This document shows positions 41,295 through 51,104 of a DNA stretch of 58,882 nt, piece after piece. Numbering within the stretch: position 1 is the stretch's first letter; every line of letters starts with the position of its first letter. A program made the position numbers and the translations under genes. The notes beneath the pieces are model-generated. The model saw nothing but the letters and a program-made list of their open reading frames with translations. It was not told where the DNA came from and made no database searches. The DNA is from Taishania sp045629585 (GTDB taxonomy: Bacteria; Bacteroidota; Bacteroidia; Flavobacteriales_D; Crocinitomicaceae). Where the stretch lies: NCBI GenBank assembly GCA_045629585.1, contig JAZQRM010000063.1:1-58882 (forward strand), in the 5' to 3' direction.

Positions 41295-42632
41295 ATGGCA
41301 AGAGTAGAGATTAGACTCCCGAAAATGGGGGAAAGTGTTACTGAAGCAACCATTACAAATTGGTTAAAGAACGTTGGTGACAAAGTTCAATTAGACGAAC
41401 CGTTAGTAGAAGTTGCTACAGACAAAGTAGACAACGAATTACCTTCAGAAGCTGAAGGGGTGTTAATTGAGCGTTTATTTGAAGTGGATCAAGTTGCGCA
41501 GGTTGGAGATGTTATTGCTATTCTTTCAACAGATGGTAGTGATACTCCGTCTGAAGAGCAAAAATCAACTTCTGATGCAGCAACACCTGTTGAACAAATC
41601 CAAAACACAGTAAATACAGCTGTTGAAACAGCTAATGCTGCAATTGATTTTGGAACAAGTGATAAGTTCTTCTCTCCTTTAGTGAAAAGTATTGCTGAGA
41701 AAGAAAGTATCTCCATTAATGAATTGGAGAAAATCAACGGAACAGGTCAAAATGGACGTGTTACCAAAAAAGATATTTTAGGATATTTGGAAAACCGAAG
41801 CACTGCCCCTACATCTTCAGCTGCGGTTACGACAACTCCTGCTCCTAAAGCAACAATTACACCTTCTGCCCCTGGAAGTGGTTTCTTAGCAAATATCAAA
41901 GAACCAATAGTTATTGCTAATCCAGGAGATGAAATCATCGAAATGGATCGTATGCGTAAGATCATTGCTGAACACATGGTAATGTCTTCTCACGTATCTC
42001 CGCACGTTACTTCATACGTCGAAGCAGATGTTACAAACATCGTAAACTGGAGAAATAAAGTTAAAGACGCTTACAAAAAACGCGAAGGTGAAAACATCAC
42101 TTTCACACCTATATTTATGGAGGCAATCGTTAAAGCGATTAAAGACTTCCCCATGATTAATGTTTCCGTTAACGGCACTCAAATCATTAAACGTAAAGAC
42201 ATTAACATTGGTATGGCAACTGCCCTACCTTCAGGAAATTTAATTGTACCTGTTATTAAAAATGCAGATCGATTAAACTTAAATGGAATTACCAAAGCAG
42301 TTAATGCCTTAGCAAATAGTGCACGTAATAACGCTCTTAAACCAGAAGACATCCAAGGAGGTACTTATACAGTAACAAACGTAGGTACATTTGGTAATGT
42401 TATGGGTACACCAATTATCAATCAACCACAAGTAGCAATATTAGCATTAGGTGCAATTAGAAAAGTACCTGCTGTAATTGAAACTCCAGATGGTGATTTC
42501 ATTGGAATACGCCAAAAAATGTTCCTTTCTCATTCCTACGATCATCGTGTTGTTGATGGGGCTTTGGGAGGTCAATTTGTGAGACGTGTAGCGGATTATT
42601 TAGAAGCATTTGATCCAAACCGCGAATTCTAA
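41295..42632 (+). CDS. Dihydrolipoamide acyltransferase (E2) of a 2-oxoacid dehydrogenase
   Basis: A 445-residue E2 core enzyme that transfers the acyl group from the lipoyl arm to CoA. Lipoyl domain about 1-78 with the lipoylated Lys44 in VATDKVDNELP; linker; peripheral subunit-binding domain about 123-167 (KFFSPLVKSIAEKESISIN); a second linker rich in Ala/Pro/Thr; catalytic domain about 215-440 with FTPIFMEAIVKAIKDFPMIN and the active-site DHRVVDG (His417, Asp421). A single lipoyl domain is more typical of branched-chain or 2-oxoglutarate complexes than of PDH, but the substrate is not certain. The E1 and E3 genes are not in the window. Confidence 0.95.
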   Translation: MARVEIRLPKMGESVTEATITNWLKNVGDKVQLDEPLVEVATDKVDNELPSEAEGVLIERLFEVDQVAQVGDVIAILSTDGSDTPSEEQKSTSDAATPVEQIQNTVNTAVETANAAIDFGTSDKFFSPLVKSIAEKESISINELEKINGTGQNGRVTKKDILGYLENRSTAPTSSAAVTTTPAPKATITPSAPGSGFLANIKEPIVIANPGDEIIEMDRMRKIIAEHMVMSSHVSPHVTSYVEADVTNIVNWRNKVKDAYKKREGENITFTPIFMEAIVKAIKDFPMINVSVNGTQIIKRKDINIGMATALPSGNLIVPVIKNADRLNLNGITKAVNALANSARNNALKPEDIQGGTYTVTNVGTFGNVMGTPIINQPQVAILALGAIRKVPAVIETPDGDFIGIRQKMFLSHSYDHRVVDGALGGQFVRRVADYLEAFDPNREF

Positions 42633-42656
42633 TATTACAATAAATACCACTTACTT

Positions 42657-44972
42657 ATGAAAACTCGTTCTTTGTTAGTTGTACTACTAACGTTATTTAG
42701 CGTTAGTGCTCGTGCTCAAAATTTTGATGAAATATCTATTCGCCAAATGGTGGATAAAGCACCCGAACAACAGTTAGTCGTTGAAGCCTCACGCATGATG
42801 CAGGAAAATTATTATTATTTTTCAGAAATCGCAGTAGATAAACTTCTAACCTTTCAACCGAACAGTTCAAATTATCATTACAGAAAAGGGTATATACAAT
42901 TATATTCTGCAAGCAATTTCGATGATGCTATTAAACATCTCGAAATTGCTGCGCAGAAAGTAAACAATAACTATGATATGTACTCTCACAAGGAGACCGC
43001 TGCTCCGGCTGACGTTTACTATCATTTAGCAAAGGCTTATCATTGGAATGAACAATTAGATAAAGCTGAAGAATACTATAACTTATTTATTAGTACTTCT
43101 AGAAAGAAATCAGAGGTGCTACCAAAAGCACAATTAGGTTTACAGCAAGTTCAAATAGCTCGTAAAGAATTTTCATTACCTAAAAAATCAATCGTTACCA
43201 ACCTCGGAAATGTAATTAACTCTCAATACGGGGATTACTCATCTGTAGTATCTTTAGATGGAAATTCATTGTACTACACATCAAGAAGACCTTGGGAAAA
43301 TAACGAATCCGATACTTATAGAGACCCGATTTTCAATCACTTTACGGAAGACATCTTCTTAAGCGTGAAAGACGGTAATAAATGGCAAAGTCCGAACCGC
43401 ATTCCTTTATGTATTCCTGAAAGAAACGAAGCCCCGATATCAGTAAGTATTGATGAAAGAAGAATCTACACTTACCAAGATTTAAGCGGTGGTGGAGATA
43501 TTTACTTTTCAGATTTCAAAGACAATAAGTACCAAGAACTGAAGAAAGTTCAAACACCAGGATTAAATACTCCTTATTGGGAACCACATTGTTCCGTTAC
43601 ACCAGATGGCTTAAACATCTACTTTAGTTCTGATAGACCAGGTGGTTATGGGGGACGTGATTTATATCGTTTGGTTAAACTACCAAATGGCGAATGGAGT
43701 GCTCCAATTAATTTAGGTCCTGAAATAAATACCATTTATGATGAAGACGCACCATTTATCGCGATTGATAACAAAACAATGTATTTTTCTAGTAATGGTC
43801 CAAAAAGTATGGGTGGATTTGACGTTTTTGTGTCAATTAGAGACGAAAATAATTCATGGTCACCATCGATTAATTTAGGATCACCAATTAATAGTACAGG
43901 AGACGATATCTACTTTACAACTACCGCTAATGGTAAAAAAGCGTACCTAACTTCATTCCGAAAAAATGGTTATGGAGACAAAGACATTTATGAAATAGAA
44001 GATAATTTCCTTGGTGCAGAAAACATTGTTTTATTAAAAGGAAATCTACATAATTACACGCAAATCCCTTTAACTGACAGTGCACATGTAATACTAACAT
44101 GTATTTCTTGTGACGGAAAACCTGAAAAAATATTACTACGCCAAAGAGATGGAGCATTTTTAAGATCAATTGAACCGTGTGCATCTTATCAAATCACTTT
44201 CATGAAAGATGAAAACACGCCTCTTTCAACACAACTGTTTAATACCGATTGTCAATCGAAGTTCTCTGAAGTATACAAAGAAGATTTCATCACTGATTAC
44301 CAACTTACAGGTAAAATATTTGACCGAGCAACTTTAAATGCTTTAGAAAATGTAAAAGTTAAGATTATAAGTACTAAAACAGGTAAAGAGCATCAACAAG
44401 TATTGACAGATGAACAAGGGCATTTCCATTCAACTTATCTTTCTGACAAGAAATATGGTGATACCGTCGAAATTCAATTTAGTCTTGATAAGGATAAATA
44501 TCTAAAACTTACCAATACATTTACAACCGTATTAGGGAAAGAGCAAAACATTTTTGTAGAATATCCTTTAGAAAAAATTGCTGTAGGAATAGATATTGCA
44601 ACTGTCATTGAAATTAAACCAATTTATTTCGATTTGGATAAAGCTGAAATTAGACCTGATGCAAAAGTGGAACTTGATAAAATAGTTAACATCATGAATT
44701 CAAATTTAGGGATCGTGATTGAACTAGGGTCTCATACCGACTGTAGAGCAACAAAAGCTTATAACTTAAGTCTATCCGACAGACGTGCAAAAGCATCAGC
44801 TAACTACATAAAATCACGTATTAAAGATCCTTCACGTATTTATGGTAAAGGATACGGTGAATCCAAATTAGTAAACGATTGTCAATGTGAAGACGACTAT
44901 GAAGTAGAGTGTACTGAAGAACAACACCAGGAAAATAGACGAACTGAATTTAAAATAGTCAAGTTTAAATAA
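42657..44972 (+). CDS. PorE-like OmpA-family protein with propeller and CRD
   Basis: A 771-residue exported protein: signal peptide about 1-21 (VSARAQ), helical TPR-like region (about 25-185, PADVYYHLAKAYHWNEQLDK), PD40-type propeller blades (about 195-480, e.g. YFSSDRPGGYGGRDLYRLVK and MYFSSNGPKSMGGFDVFVSI), a short beta domain with paired Cys, a carboxypeptidase-regulatory-like domain (about 545-620) and an OmpA domain (about 650-771). The OmpA motifs are intact: IYFDLDKAEIRPDAKVELDK, HTDCRATKAYNLSLSDRRAK. It is therefore expected at the outer membrane, bound to peptidoglycan, with T9SS-related function. It follows the E2 gene by 24 bp, and a tandem paralogue follows after a terminator. Confidence 0.9.
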   Translation: MKTRSLLVVLLTLFSVSARAQNFDEISIRQMVDKAPEQQLVVEASRMMQENYYYFSEIAVDKLLTFQPNSSNYHYRKGYIQLYSASNFDDAIKHLEIAAQKVNNNYDMYSHKETAAPADVYYHLAKAYHWNEQLDKAEEYYNLFISTSRKKSEVLPKAQLGLQQVQIARKEFSLPKKSIVTNLGNVINSQYGDYSSVVSLDGNSLYYTSRRPWENNESDTYRDPIFNHFTEDIFLSVKDGNKWQSPNRIPLCIPERNEAPISVSIDERRIYTYQDLSGGGDIYFSDFKDNKYQELKKVQTPGLNTPYWEPHCSVTPDGLNIYFSSDRPGGYGGRDLYRLVKLPNGEWSAPINLGPEINTIYDEDAPFIAIDNKTMYFSSNGPKSMGGFDVFVSIRDENNSWSPSINLGSPINSTGDDIYFTTTANGKKAYLTSFRKNGYGDKDIYEIEDNFLGAENIVLLKGNLHNYTQIPLTDSAHVILTCISCDGKPEKILLRQRDGAFLRSIEPCASYQITFMKDENTPLSTQLFNTDCQSKFSEVYKEDFITDYQLTGKIFDRATLNALENVKVKIISTKTGKEHQQVLTDEQGHFHSTYLSDKKYGDTVEIQFSLDKDKYLKLTNTFTTVLGKEQNIFVEYPLEKIAVGIDIATVIEIKPIYFDLDKAEIRPDAKVELDKIVNIMNSNLGIVIELGSHTDCRATKAYNLSLSDRRAKASANYIKSRIKDPSRIYGKGYGESKLVNDCQCEDDYEVECTEEQHQENRRTEFKIVKFK

Positions 44973-45005
44973 TTTAACTATTTTTGACTATAATTACATA
45001 ACTAC

Positions 45006-45033
45006 AAGGAGACTTTTTTAAGTCTCCTTTTTT
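45006..45033 (+). terminator. Rho-independent terminator between the two PorE-like paralogues
   Basis: A 9-bp stem AAGGAGACT / AGTCTCCTT with a six-base loop and a T run, about 35 bp after the first paralogue's stop codon, so the two paralogues are separate transcripts. Confidence 0.9.
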
Positions 45034-45093
45034 GTTGTATTAGCTCTTCAATTTACTGAAAATAAACTGAAAAAGCTTAATTTGAATCACTTT

Positions 45094-47232
45094 ATGACTA
45101 CATTTTTACGACTCTCACTAATTCTAACTGCACTATTATCTGGTATTAGTTTTGCGCAAGAAGTAAACCAATCGTCTTGGACAGAGAATGGGGTTAAAGC
45201 TATAATTTCAAAATCAACAGAAGCTCAACTTGTAAACAATGCCTCAATGTACACACAAGAGGGTTATTTATATTTTGCTGAAATGATTGTTGACCGATTA
45301 TTGGAGATCAATCCTGATAATGCAAATTACAATTACAGAAAGGGTTTCTTATTGTTGGAAACGCATAGAAAATATAATGAAGCAATTCCTTTTTTTATTA
45401 AAGCGACCAAAGATACCCATCGAGATGTGGATATGTTTTCGACTAGAGACAAACGTGCTCCAGCCGATGTATTTTACCATTTAGGACGCTGCTACCATTA
45501 CGCTGAACAACTTGATTCGGCTGAAGTAAACTATCAGAAATTCTTACTGCAGACTTATAAAAAATCAGAATTAATACCCGAAGCACAACTTCGCTTAAAA
45601 CAATTACAAGTTGCTAGAAAATTCATGGAAACACCAATTGAAATGTTATTAAAAAACATGGGGCCAAGTATTAATTCAGAATTACCTGAATATAGTTCTG
45701 TAATTTCATTTGACGGAACCGCTTTATATTTCACATCAAGACGTCCATGGTTCAACAATGAGACCGAACCATTCAAAGATCCTAAAATAAACCAATATCC
45801 AGAAGATGTATACGTATCCTACCTTGATTTTGACTCTACCTGGACAGAACCTGTTAGGTTATTATTTTGTGAGCCCAATATTAATGAGGCAACAATTGCA
45901 GTTTCTGTAGACGAAAGACGAATCTATGTATACGACGATCAAAAAGGTGGTGGTGATTTATTTTATTCAGACTTTAAGAACAATCGTTTTAATGAACTCA
46001 TCCATCTTGACAACATGGAAATCAACACTCCCTCATGGGAACCTCATTGCATGGTCTCTAATGACGGGAAATATCTTTTTTTCTCTTCCGACCGTCCAGG
46101 TGGCTATGGAGGATTAGATATCTATGTTTGTATAAAACAAGAAAACGGAAGCTGGGGTGAACCTCTTAACATGGGGCCTGAAATTAATGGACCATTTGAT
46201 GACGATTCTCCTTTCATTTCCATTTCAAACAATGAACTCTATTTTGCAACCAACGACGAGCGCTCAATGGGAGGATTTGACATTATGCTTGCTAGAAAAA
46301 CAGCAGACACAACTTGGGGAAATCCCGAAAACTTAGGTTATCCATTCAATCGAACAAATGATGACCTTTACTATACAACAACGATTGATGGTTTACAAGG
46401 ATTCCTCACATCATATAGAGACGAAGGCTATGGTGAAAAAGATCTATATCAAGTATTTAACAATTTAATAGAGATTTCACCTACAATCATTTTAGACGGA
46501 GTAATCGTAAATGAAGATAATACACCTTTACCAGAAGAAATTGAATTTGTTGTAAAAGTAAAATGTCTAGATTGTCCAACAACCGAGCATGATAGAACTG
46601 TATTTCCACGAGTAAGAGACGGCGTATTTATGTCTACTCTGCAACCCTGTAAAAAATATATCTTACAATACATTGACTTAGCAGACAACAAAATAATCGG
46701 TGAGGAAACATTTGAAACAGATTGTAGTAGCTTTACTAATGTATATAAACGCCTTGTTCTAAATACAAAAACCAGAGAGTTAACACAAGAAAAACCGATT
46801 GTTAACGATCTTGATACTCAAGAAGTCACAACAATAATGGACATAAATATCATTGCTTTTGAACAGCTCACTTTTAAACATTATTTCGATTATAACTCAA
46901 ATAAGTTAAAATCAAAAACAGGTGATTTAAATAAATTCATAAAAGCGATAGAAAACCAACTAAAACAAGGAAGAAAACAAGTTTCTATAATTATCAACTC
47001 TTCAGCAAGTCAGGTACCAACCTATCAATTTAAAAACAATGAGGAATTGGCACATCTTCGTGCTGAAAACTTAAAATATGATTTGATAAACCATTTTCAA
47101 AACAAGAAGCTAGACAAACAGATAATAATTGTAATAGAAAACTTCGCAGTGGATGGACCTGAATATATAAATGACCCTTCTAATCATAAAAAATATAAGC
47201 CGTACCAATTGGTAAGTGCAAAAACCGAATAA
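45094..47232 (+). CDS. PorE-like paralogue with a degenerate OmpA domain
   Basis: About 712 residues from the ATG at 45094; the frame also opens at a TTG (45082), but the ATG gives a standard signal peptide ending GISFAQ. The order matches the preceding gene: TPR-like helices (about 30-185, APADVFYHLGRCYHYAEQLD), propeller blades (about 190-475, FFSSDRPGGYGGLDIYVCIK; LYFATNDERSMGGFDIMLAR), and a beta region with paired Cys. No clear CRD was seen. The C-terminal OmpA-like segment (about 585-712) keeps the strand FKHYFDYNSNKLKS but lacks the HTD-R loop and the LSxRRA helix, so peptidoglycan binding is probably lost. It likely arose by duplication. A terminator follows. Confidence 0.87.
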   Translation: MTTFLRLSLILTALLSGISFAQEVNQSSWTENGVKAIISKSTEAQLVNNASMYTQEGYLYFAEMIVDRLLEINPDNANYNYRKGFLLLETHRKYNEAIPFFIKATKDTHRDVDMFSTRDKRAPADVFYHLGRCYHYAEQLDSAEVNYQKFLLQTYKKSELIPEAQLRLKQLQVARKFMETPIEMLLKNMGPSINSELPEYSSVISFDGTALYFTSRRPWFNNETEPFKDPKINQYPEDVYVSYLDFDSTWTEPVRLLFCEPNINEATIAVSVDERRIYVYDDQKGGGDLFYSDFKNNRFNELIHLDNMEINTPSWEPHCMVSNDGKYLFFSSDRPGGYGGLDIYVCIKQENGSWGEPLNMGPEINGPFDDDSPFISISNNELYFATNDERSMGGFDIMLARKTADTTWGNPENLGYPFNRTNDDLYYTTTIDGLQGFLTSYRDEGYGEKDLYQVFNNLIEISPTIILDGVIVNEDNTPLPEEIEFVVKVKCLDCPTTEHDRTVFPRVRDGVFMSTLQPCKKYILQYIDLADNKIIGEETFETDCSSFTNVYKRLVLNTKTRELTQEKPIVNDLDTQEVTTIMDINIIAFEQLTFKHYFDYNSNKLKSKTGDLNKFIKAIENQLKQGRKQVSIIINSSASQVPTYQFKNNEELAHLRAENLKYDLINHFQNKKLDKQIIIVIENFAVDGPEYINDPSNHKKYKPYQLVSAKTE

Positions 47233-47238
47233 CAAATT

Positions 47239-47267
47239 ATCCTCTATTTAATAGGGGATTTTTTTTT
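47239..47267 (+). terminator. Rho-independent terminator after the second PorE-like paralogue
   Basis: An 8-bp stem ATCCTCTA / TAGGGGAT (one G-U pair) with a short AT loop and a T run to 47267. Confidence 0.8.
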
Positions 47268-47302
47268 AATCACCTATCTTTAGCACAACAAAACAAATCA
47301 GT

Positions 47303-48208
47303 ATGAAATTACAGTTGCAACGTCCTTTAGCCGTTTTTGATCTAGAAACAACCGGATTAGACGTAAGTAAAGATCGAATAGTAGAAATAGCCATAATTAA
47401 GGTTAATACAGATGGTACAACGGAAGAATACCACAAACGGATAAATCCAGAAATGATGATTTCCGAAGAATCTACCAGCATTCATGGTATCTCAAACGAA
47501 GACGTAAAAGACGCACCAACTTTCGCTGATTTGGCTCAAGAAATAGCTGATTTTATTGCTGACGCAGATTTAGCAGGATACAATTCTAATAAATTTGACA
47601 TCCCTCTATTAGCTGAAGAACTCTTACGTGTTGGAAATTCATTCGATTTGTCAGTTAAACAATTTGTTGATGTGCAAAATATATTCCACAAAATGGAACA
47701 ACGAACACTTGTAGCGGCATACAAATTTTACTGTGATGGCGATTTACAAAACGCACACAATGCAATGTATGATACCAAAGCAACTTGGGAAGTATTACAA
47801 GCACAGTTAGAAAAATATGAAAATTTAGAACCAACTATCAACCACTTAAGTCAGTTTACAAAGGCTGGAGCTACTGATCAACTCGATTTTGCAGGAAGAA
47901 TTGCTCGTAATGAAAAAGGAGAAGCAATTTACAATTTTGGTAAACACAAAGGAAAAACAATTCGTGAGGTAAGTAAGATAGAGCCTGGTTATTACGGTTG
48001 GATGATTGATGCTAATTTCCCGCTATATACTAAACAAGTTTTGCAACGAGAAATGGAAGCAATAAAAAAGGAAAATGAAGCAAACAAGGTTAAATCCAAA
48101 ATAGAAAATACCACACAAACACCTGCTAAAAAACCTTTTAAACAAAAGGAAGAAGACAATCTTTCCTTGGAAGATAAATTAAAAGCGTTACAAAATAAAT
48201 TCAAGTAA
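47303..48208 (+). CDS. DEDDh 3'-5' exonuclease (DnaQ/ExoX-like)
   Basis: A 301-residue exonuclease. Exo I motif AVFDLETTGLDVSKDRIVEI (about 10-29) with Asp and Glu, Exo II region ADLAGYNSNKFDIPLLAEEL (about 90-109), and Exo III HNAMYDTKATWEVL with the catalytic His and Asp (about 151-164). After a linker, the segment YNFGKHKGKTIREVSKIEPG and onward resembles the small ExoX-type C-terminal domain. A charged Lys/Glu tail ends the chain. It could be a proofreading or repair nuclease; an epsilon-type role in Pol III is not shown, as the beta/alpha-binding parts are not visible. The FAH-family gene begins 3 bp downstream. Confidence 0.92.
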   Translation: MKLQLQRPLAVFDLETTGLDVSKDRIVEIAIIKVNTDGTTEEYHKRINPEMMISEESTSIHGISNEDVKDAPTFADLAQEIADFIADADLAGYNSNKFDIPLLAEELLRVGNSFDLSVKQFVDVQNIFHKMEQRTLVAAYKFYCDGDLQNAHNAMYDTKATWEVLQAQLEKYENLEPTINHLSQFTKAGATDQLDFAGRIARNEKGEAIYNFGKHKGKTIREVSKIEPGYYGWMIDANFPLYTKQVLQREMEAIKKENEANKVKSKIENTTQTPAKKPFKQKEEDNLSLEDKLKALQNKFK

Positions 48209-48211
48209 TCG

Positions 48212-48823
48212 ATGAAAGTCATTTGTATTGGAAGAAATTTTGCTGCTCATGCAAAGGAAATGAATGCAGAAAAACCAACAGAACCGGTTTTCTTCTTAAA
48301 GCCTGACACGGCACTTTTAAGAGATAATGATCCTTTTTATTTACCGAACTTCAGTAATGATATACATTATGAATGTGAGCTTGTAATTCGCATTGATAAA
48401 GTTGGTAAAAATATACAAGAAAAGTTCGCGCACAAATACTACACTTCTTTTACACTTGGTGTTGATTTTACTGCACGTGACTTACAGCAAATTTGCAAAG
48501 AAAAAGGATTGCCTTGGGAACGGGCGAAAGCCTTTGACCATAGTGCTCCATTATCGAACCAACTATTAGCTGTAGATGATTACACCTTAAATGAACTAGA
48601 ATTTCGTCTAGAAAAAAATGGAGTAATCGTTCAATCTGGAAATACAAAAGATTGGATTTTTAACCCGAATGAAATAATAAGTTACGTAAGTCAATATATG
48701 ACTTTAAAAACAGGAGATTTAATATTCATGGGAACACCTGAAGGTGTCGGACCTGTTAAGGTAGGAGATCAATTAAAAGGATTTATAGGAGAAAAGGAAA
48801 TGTTTAATTTCTCCATTAAGTAA
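48212..48823 (+). CDS. Fumarylacetoacetate hydrolase (FAH) family protein
   Basis: A 203-residue single-domain FAH-fold enzyme, probably a hydrolase or decarboxylase of 2-oxoacid-type compounds such as acylpyruvate. Motifs: ICIGRNFAAHAKEMN at the start, PVFFLKPDTALL, DIHYECELVIRIDKVGKNI with the metal-binding Glu pair, YTSFTLGVDFTARDLQ, WERAKAFDHSAPLS and FMGTPEGVGPVKVGD with the late Asp/Glu. Substrate is not assignable: the family spans acylpyruvase, fumarylpyruvate hydrolase and oxaloacetate decarboxylase. It is in a two-gene unit with the exonuclease. Its stop codon directly touches the stop codon of the convergent glycosylphosphotransferase gene. Confidence 0.93.
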   Translation: MKVICIGRNFAAHAKEMNAEKPTEPVFFLKPDTALLRDNDPFYLPNFSNDIHYECELVIRIDKVGKNIQEKFAHKYYTSFTLGVDFTARDLQQICKEKGLPWERAKAFDHSAPLSNQLLAVDDYTLNELEFRLEKNGVIVQSGNTKDWIFNPNEIISYVSQYMTLKTGDLIFMGTPEGVGPVKVGDQLKGFIGEKEMFNFSIK

Positions 48824-50212
48824 TCACTTCCCTTTAGCTTTCACGACAATTAACACCGTATGTAACATAATCTTAAAATCGAGCGCTAGCGTTCGATTTT
48901 TCATATACAGTAAATCGTATTTCATCCGTTGAACCATTTGATCTACGTTTTCTGCATAACCATATTTTACTTGTCCCCACGAGGTGATTCCTGGTCGAAC
49001 TTTTGTCAATTGAATAAACTGCGGTGCAACAGCAGTAATTTGATCAATAAAGAATTGACGTTCAGGACGCGGACCAACCAAAGACATATCTCCTTTCAAA
49101 ACATTGAAAAACTGAGGGAATTCATCTAAACGGAGTTTCCTCATTATCCTTCCAATCGGTGTGATTCGAGGGTCATGATCAGAAGATAATTGCGGACCAA
49201 GTTTTTCCGCATCTGTGTACATAGTTCTAAATTTTATAATCTTAAAGGATCTTCCTCCTTTCCCTATTCTCTCTTGAAAAAAGAAAATAGGACCATCCGA
49301 AGAAGTTTTTACCAAAATCATAAGTATGACATACAAAGGAATACAAATGATAATAGCAATAACTGAACACACTATATCAATACATCGTTTAATAAAAACT
49401 TGCCAAACCGGCATCACCTCAGCATTCAGTTCAAATAAAAGTGCGCCAAATATATTATTCGTCTTCACTTTTCCAGTCATCACATCAATCATTTCTGGTA
49501 GAATGTCAATGCGTATATCGCTCCCCTCCACTCTTGCTATAACATTTTGAAGAACCTCTATATCTTTTTGTGTAGCCGTAATAATTACACCTTCAACCTT
49601 TAGCTCACGCAGAATACGTTCTAAATCCTTTAATTCACCAATTTGATTTAACACCGAACTTTTAGGTTGACGGTCAAACGGAATGAAACCAATAATTTGG
49701 TGTCCACTTCCATTTTTCAAGGCATTTAGTTCTTCAAAAATTTCTTCAGACTGCTTTAAATCTCCTATTATCACAGTTTTAAAACCTGCCTTTCGAGAAT
49801 GAATCTGCTTCACAATCAAGCTAACTTCAATCAAACGAATGGTTAAAAAAACGCTAAAATGTATTCCTAATAACCAAAGCATTATGTCATAATACTGTCG
49901 GTAATCAATAATATCATCATCGATGATTAATCCGAAAAATAAAATGATTCCTCCTAATAAAACGCCAAAAAAAGTTTGATTAAGAATCTTCATCCGATAT
50001 AGTCGTCTAACGTCGGTATAAGTTCCTTGCATGGCAAAAATAAATAGCCAAAAAGCAGGGACTAAAAACAAACCTAAATAAAAGGAGGATGTAGTAATAA
50101 ACTCGGATTGTTCAACAAGTGTTTTACGAATATAAAAAAACAGAGCCCATGCTATAAGAGCAGCTAACCAATCTAATACGAGAAATACGTAGGTTAATTT
50201 TCTTTTAGACAT
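48824..50212 (-). CDS. Exopolysaccharide polyprenyl glycosylphosphotransferase
   Basis: A 462-residue inner-membrane initiating transferase that joins a sugar-1-phosphate to undecaprenyl phosphate, the first step of a capsule, O-antigen or EPS repeat. Four N-terminal membrane segments (about 8-110), a Rossmann-like domain (about 135-240, FKTVIIGDLKQSEEIF), a membrane segment (about 275-297) and the conserved catalytic domain: GPIFFFQERIGKGGRSFKII with KFRTMYTDAE, RKLRLDEFPQFFNVLKGDMS and LVGPRPERQFF, then RPGITSWGQVKYGY. Its start overlaps the upstream lipoprotein stop by one base. The sugar transferred is unknown. Confidence 0.95.
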   Translation of the reverse strand: MSKRKLTYVFLVLDWLAALIAWALFFYIRKTLVEQSEFITTSSFYLGLFLVPAFWLFIFAMQGTYTDVRRLYRMKILNQTFFGVLLGGIILFFGLIIDDDIIDYRQYYDIMLWLLGIHFSVFLTIRLIEVSLIVKQIHSRKAGFKTVIIGDLKQSEEIFEELNALKNGSGHQIIGFIPFDRQPKSSVLNQIGELKDLERILRELKVEGVIITATQKDIEVLQNVIARVEGSDIRIDILPEMIDVMTGKVKTNNIFGALLFELNAEVMPVWQVFIKRCIDIVCSVIAIIICIPLYVILMILVKTSSDGPIFFFQERIGKGGRSFKIIKFRTMYTDAEKLGPQLSSDHDPRITPIGRIMRKLRLDEFPQFFNVLKGDMSLVGPRPERQFFIDQITAVAPQFIQLTKVRPGITSWGQVKYGYAENVDQMVQRMKYDLLYMKNRTLALDFKIMLHTVLIVVKAKGK

Positions 50213-51078
50213 TATCTATAAACAACCTTTATGTTATCAATCATCACAATATCTTCTGAACGACCTTCGGTTAATCTAGCCTTAAATCCTTGCCAAAATA
50301 TATATCCTCCACTTAAACGAACATTTTCCGTTATATCAACATAAAACTTCTTCCAAACCATCGTTGAAGGATCCTGCTCTCTTGCAGAATAATGAATATG
50401 ATCCGTAATCGTTCCATCCGATTTTCCAGCTATTACGGAAGTTATGATTTTACTTGTACTACAATAATCAAATTCCAGAATCACCTTTGATCCAATCGTA
50501 AAACTCAATCCATCAGCCGTATAAACAGACCAATTATTCTGAGTGGAATTCAAATTCACTTGTCCAAAAATGTTATTCGGGTTATTGGGATCAATCATCT
50601 GTGAGATGGTCGCATTATTATCGGTACCGTTAGTTAGCTTAATACTCCCTGATTGAAAATCCTCAATCCAAAATTGAGTTCCATCAACATATCTAGTCGT
50701 TGGAGTTATACTCACCTGCTCACCTGGTACAAAATTTGCTGATTCGAAATAAGGTTCCAAATAAGGATGTTGAACTTTTGTGGCTGATACCCCATTCATT
50801 CGAACGGTTGGATACACAGCTACAACTAAAGCCTCTCCTTCAAACAAAACAGGAACTTTGCAAGGAAGTTCAAATATGCCAACAAACTTATCATTAATAT
50901 ATACCCAGCCTTCTGTGATATTTTCAGTAAGCTCACCCTCAGCTATTGTAGAATTATCCAGTAACTTAAACTTACTAACTTCTAAATAGACCGGAATTGC
51001 ATTATTTTTAACACATCCACCTAAAAAAAGGCTAATTACAAAAAAAAGAATTGGTACTATTTTAAACATAGGTCTCAT
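50212..51078 (-). CDS. Lipoprotein of a surface-polysaccharide group, unknown function
   Basis: A lipoprotein of about 288 residues from the ATG at 51076-51078 (an upstream TTG at 51096 is in frame but less likely; an ATG at 51069 is also possible). The lipobox is LFLGGC, giving Cys about residue 22. The mature N-terminal part carries a PEGA-like stretch (WVYINDKFVGIFELPCKVPV), and the C-terminal 150 residues form a jelly-roll-like carbohydrate-binding pattern (FWIEDFQSGSIKL, VYTADGLSFTIGSKVILEFD, WKKFYVDITENVRLSGGYIF). Similar lipoproteins are found beside glycosylphosphotransferases in Flavobacteria. A role in handling the polymer at the outer membrane is a guess. It is coupled to the next gene by a TAATG overlap. 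Confidence 0.82.
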   Translation of the reverse strand: MRPMFKIVPILFFVISLFLGGCVKNNAIPVYLEVSKFKLLDNSTIAEGELTENITEGWVYINDKFVGIFELPCKVPVLFEGEALVVAVYPTVRMNGVSATKVQHPYLEPYFESANFVPGEQVSITPTTRYVDGTQFWIEDFQSGSIKLTNGTDNNATISQMIDPNNPNNIFGQVNLNSTQNNWSVYTADGLSFTIGSKVILEFDYCSTSKIITSVIAGKSDGTITDHIHYSAREQDPSTMVWKKFYVDITENVRLSGGYIFWQGFKARLTEGRSEDIVMIDNIKVVYR

Positions 51079-51104
51079 AACGCAAAATTCGCTCAATTAT
51101 TGCA

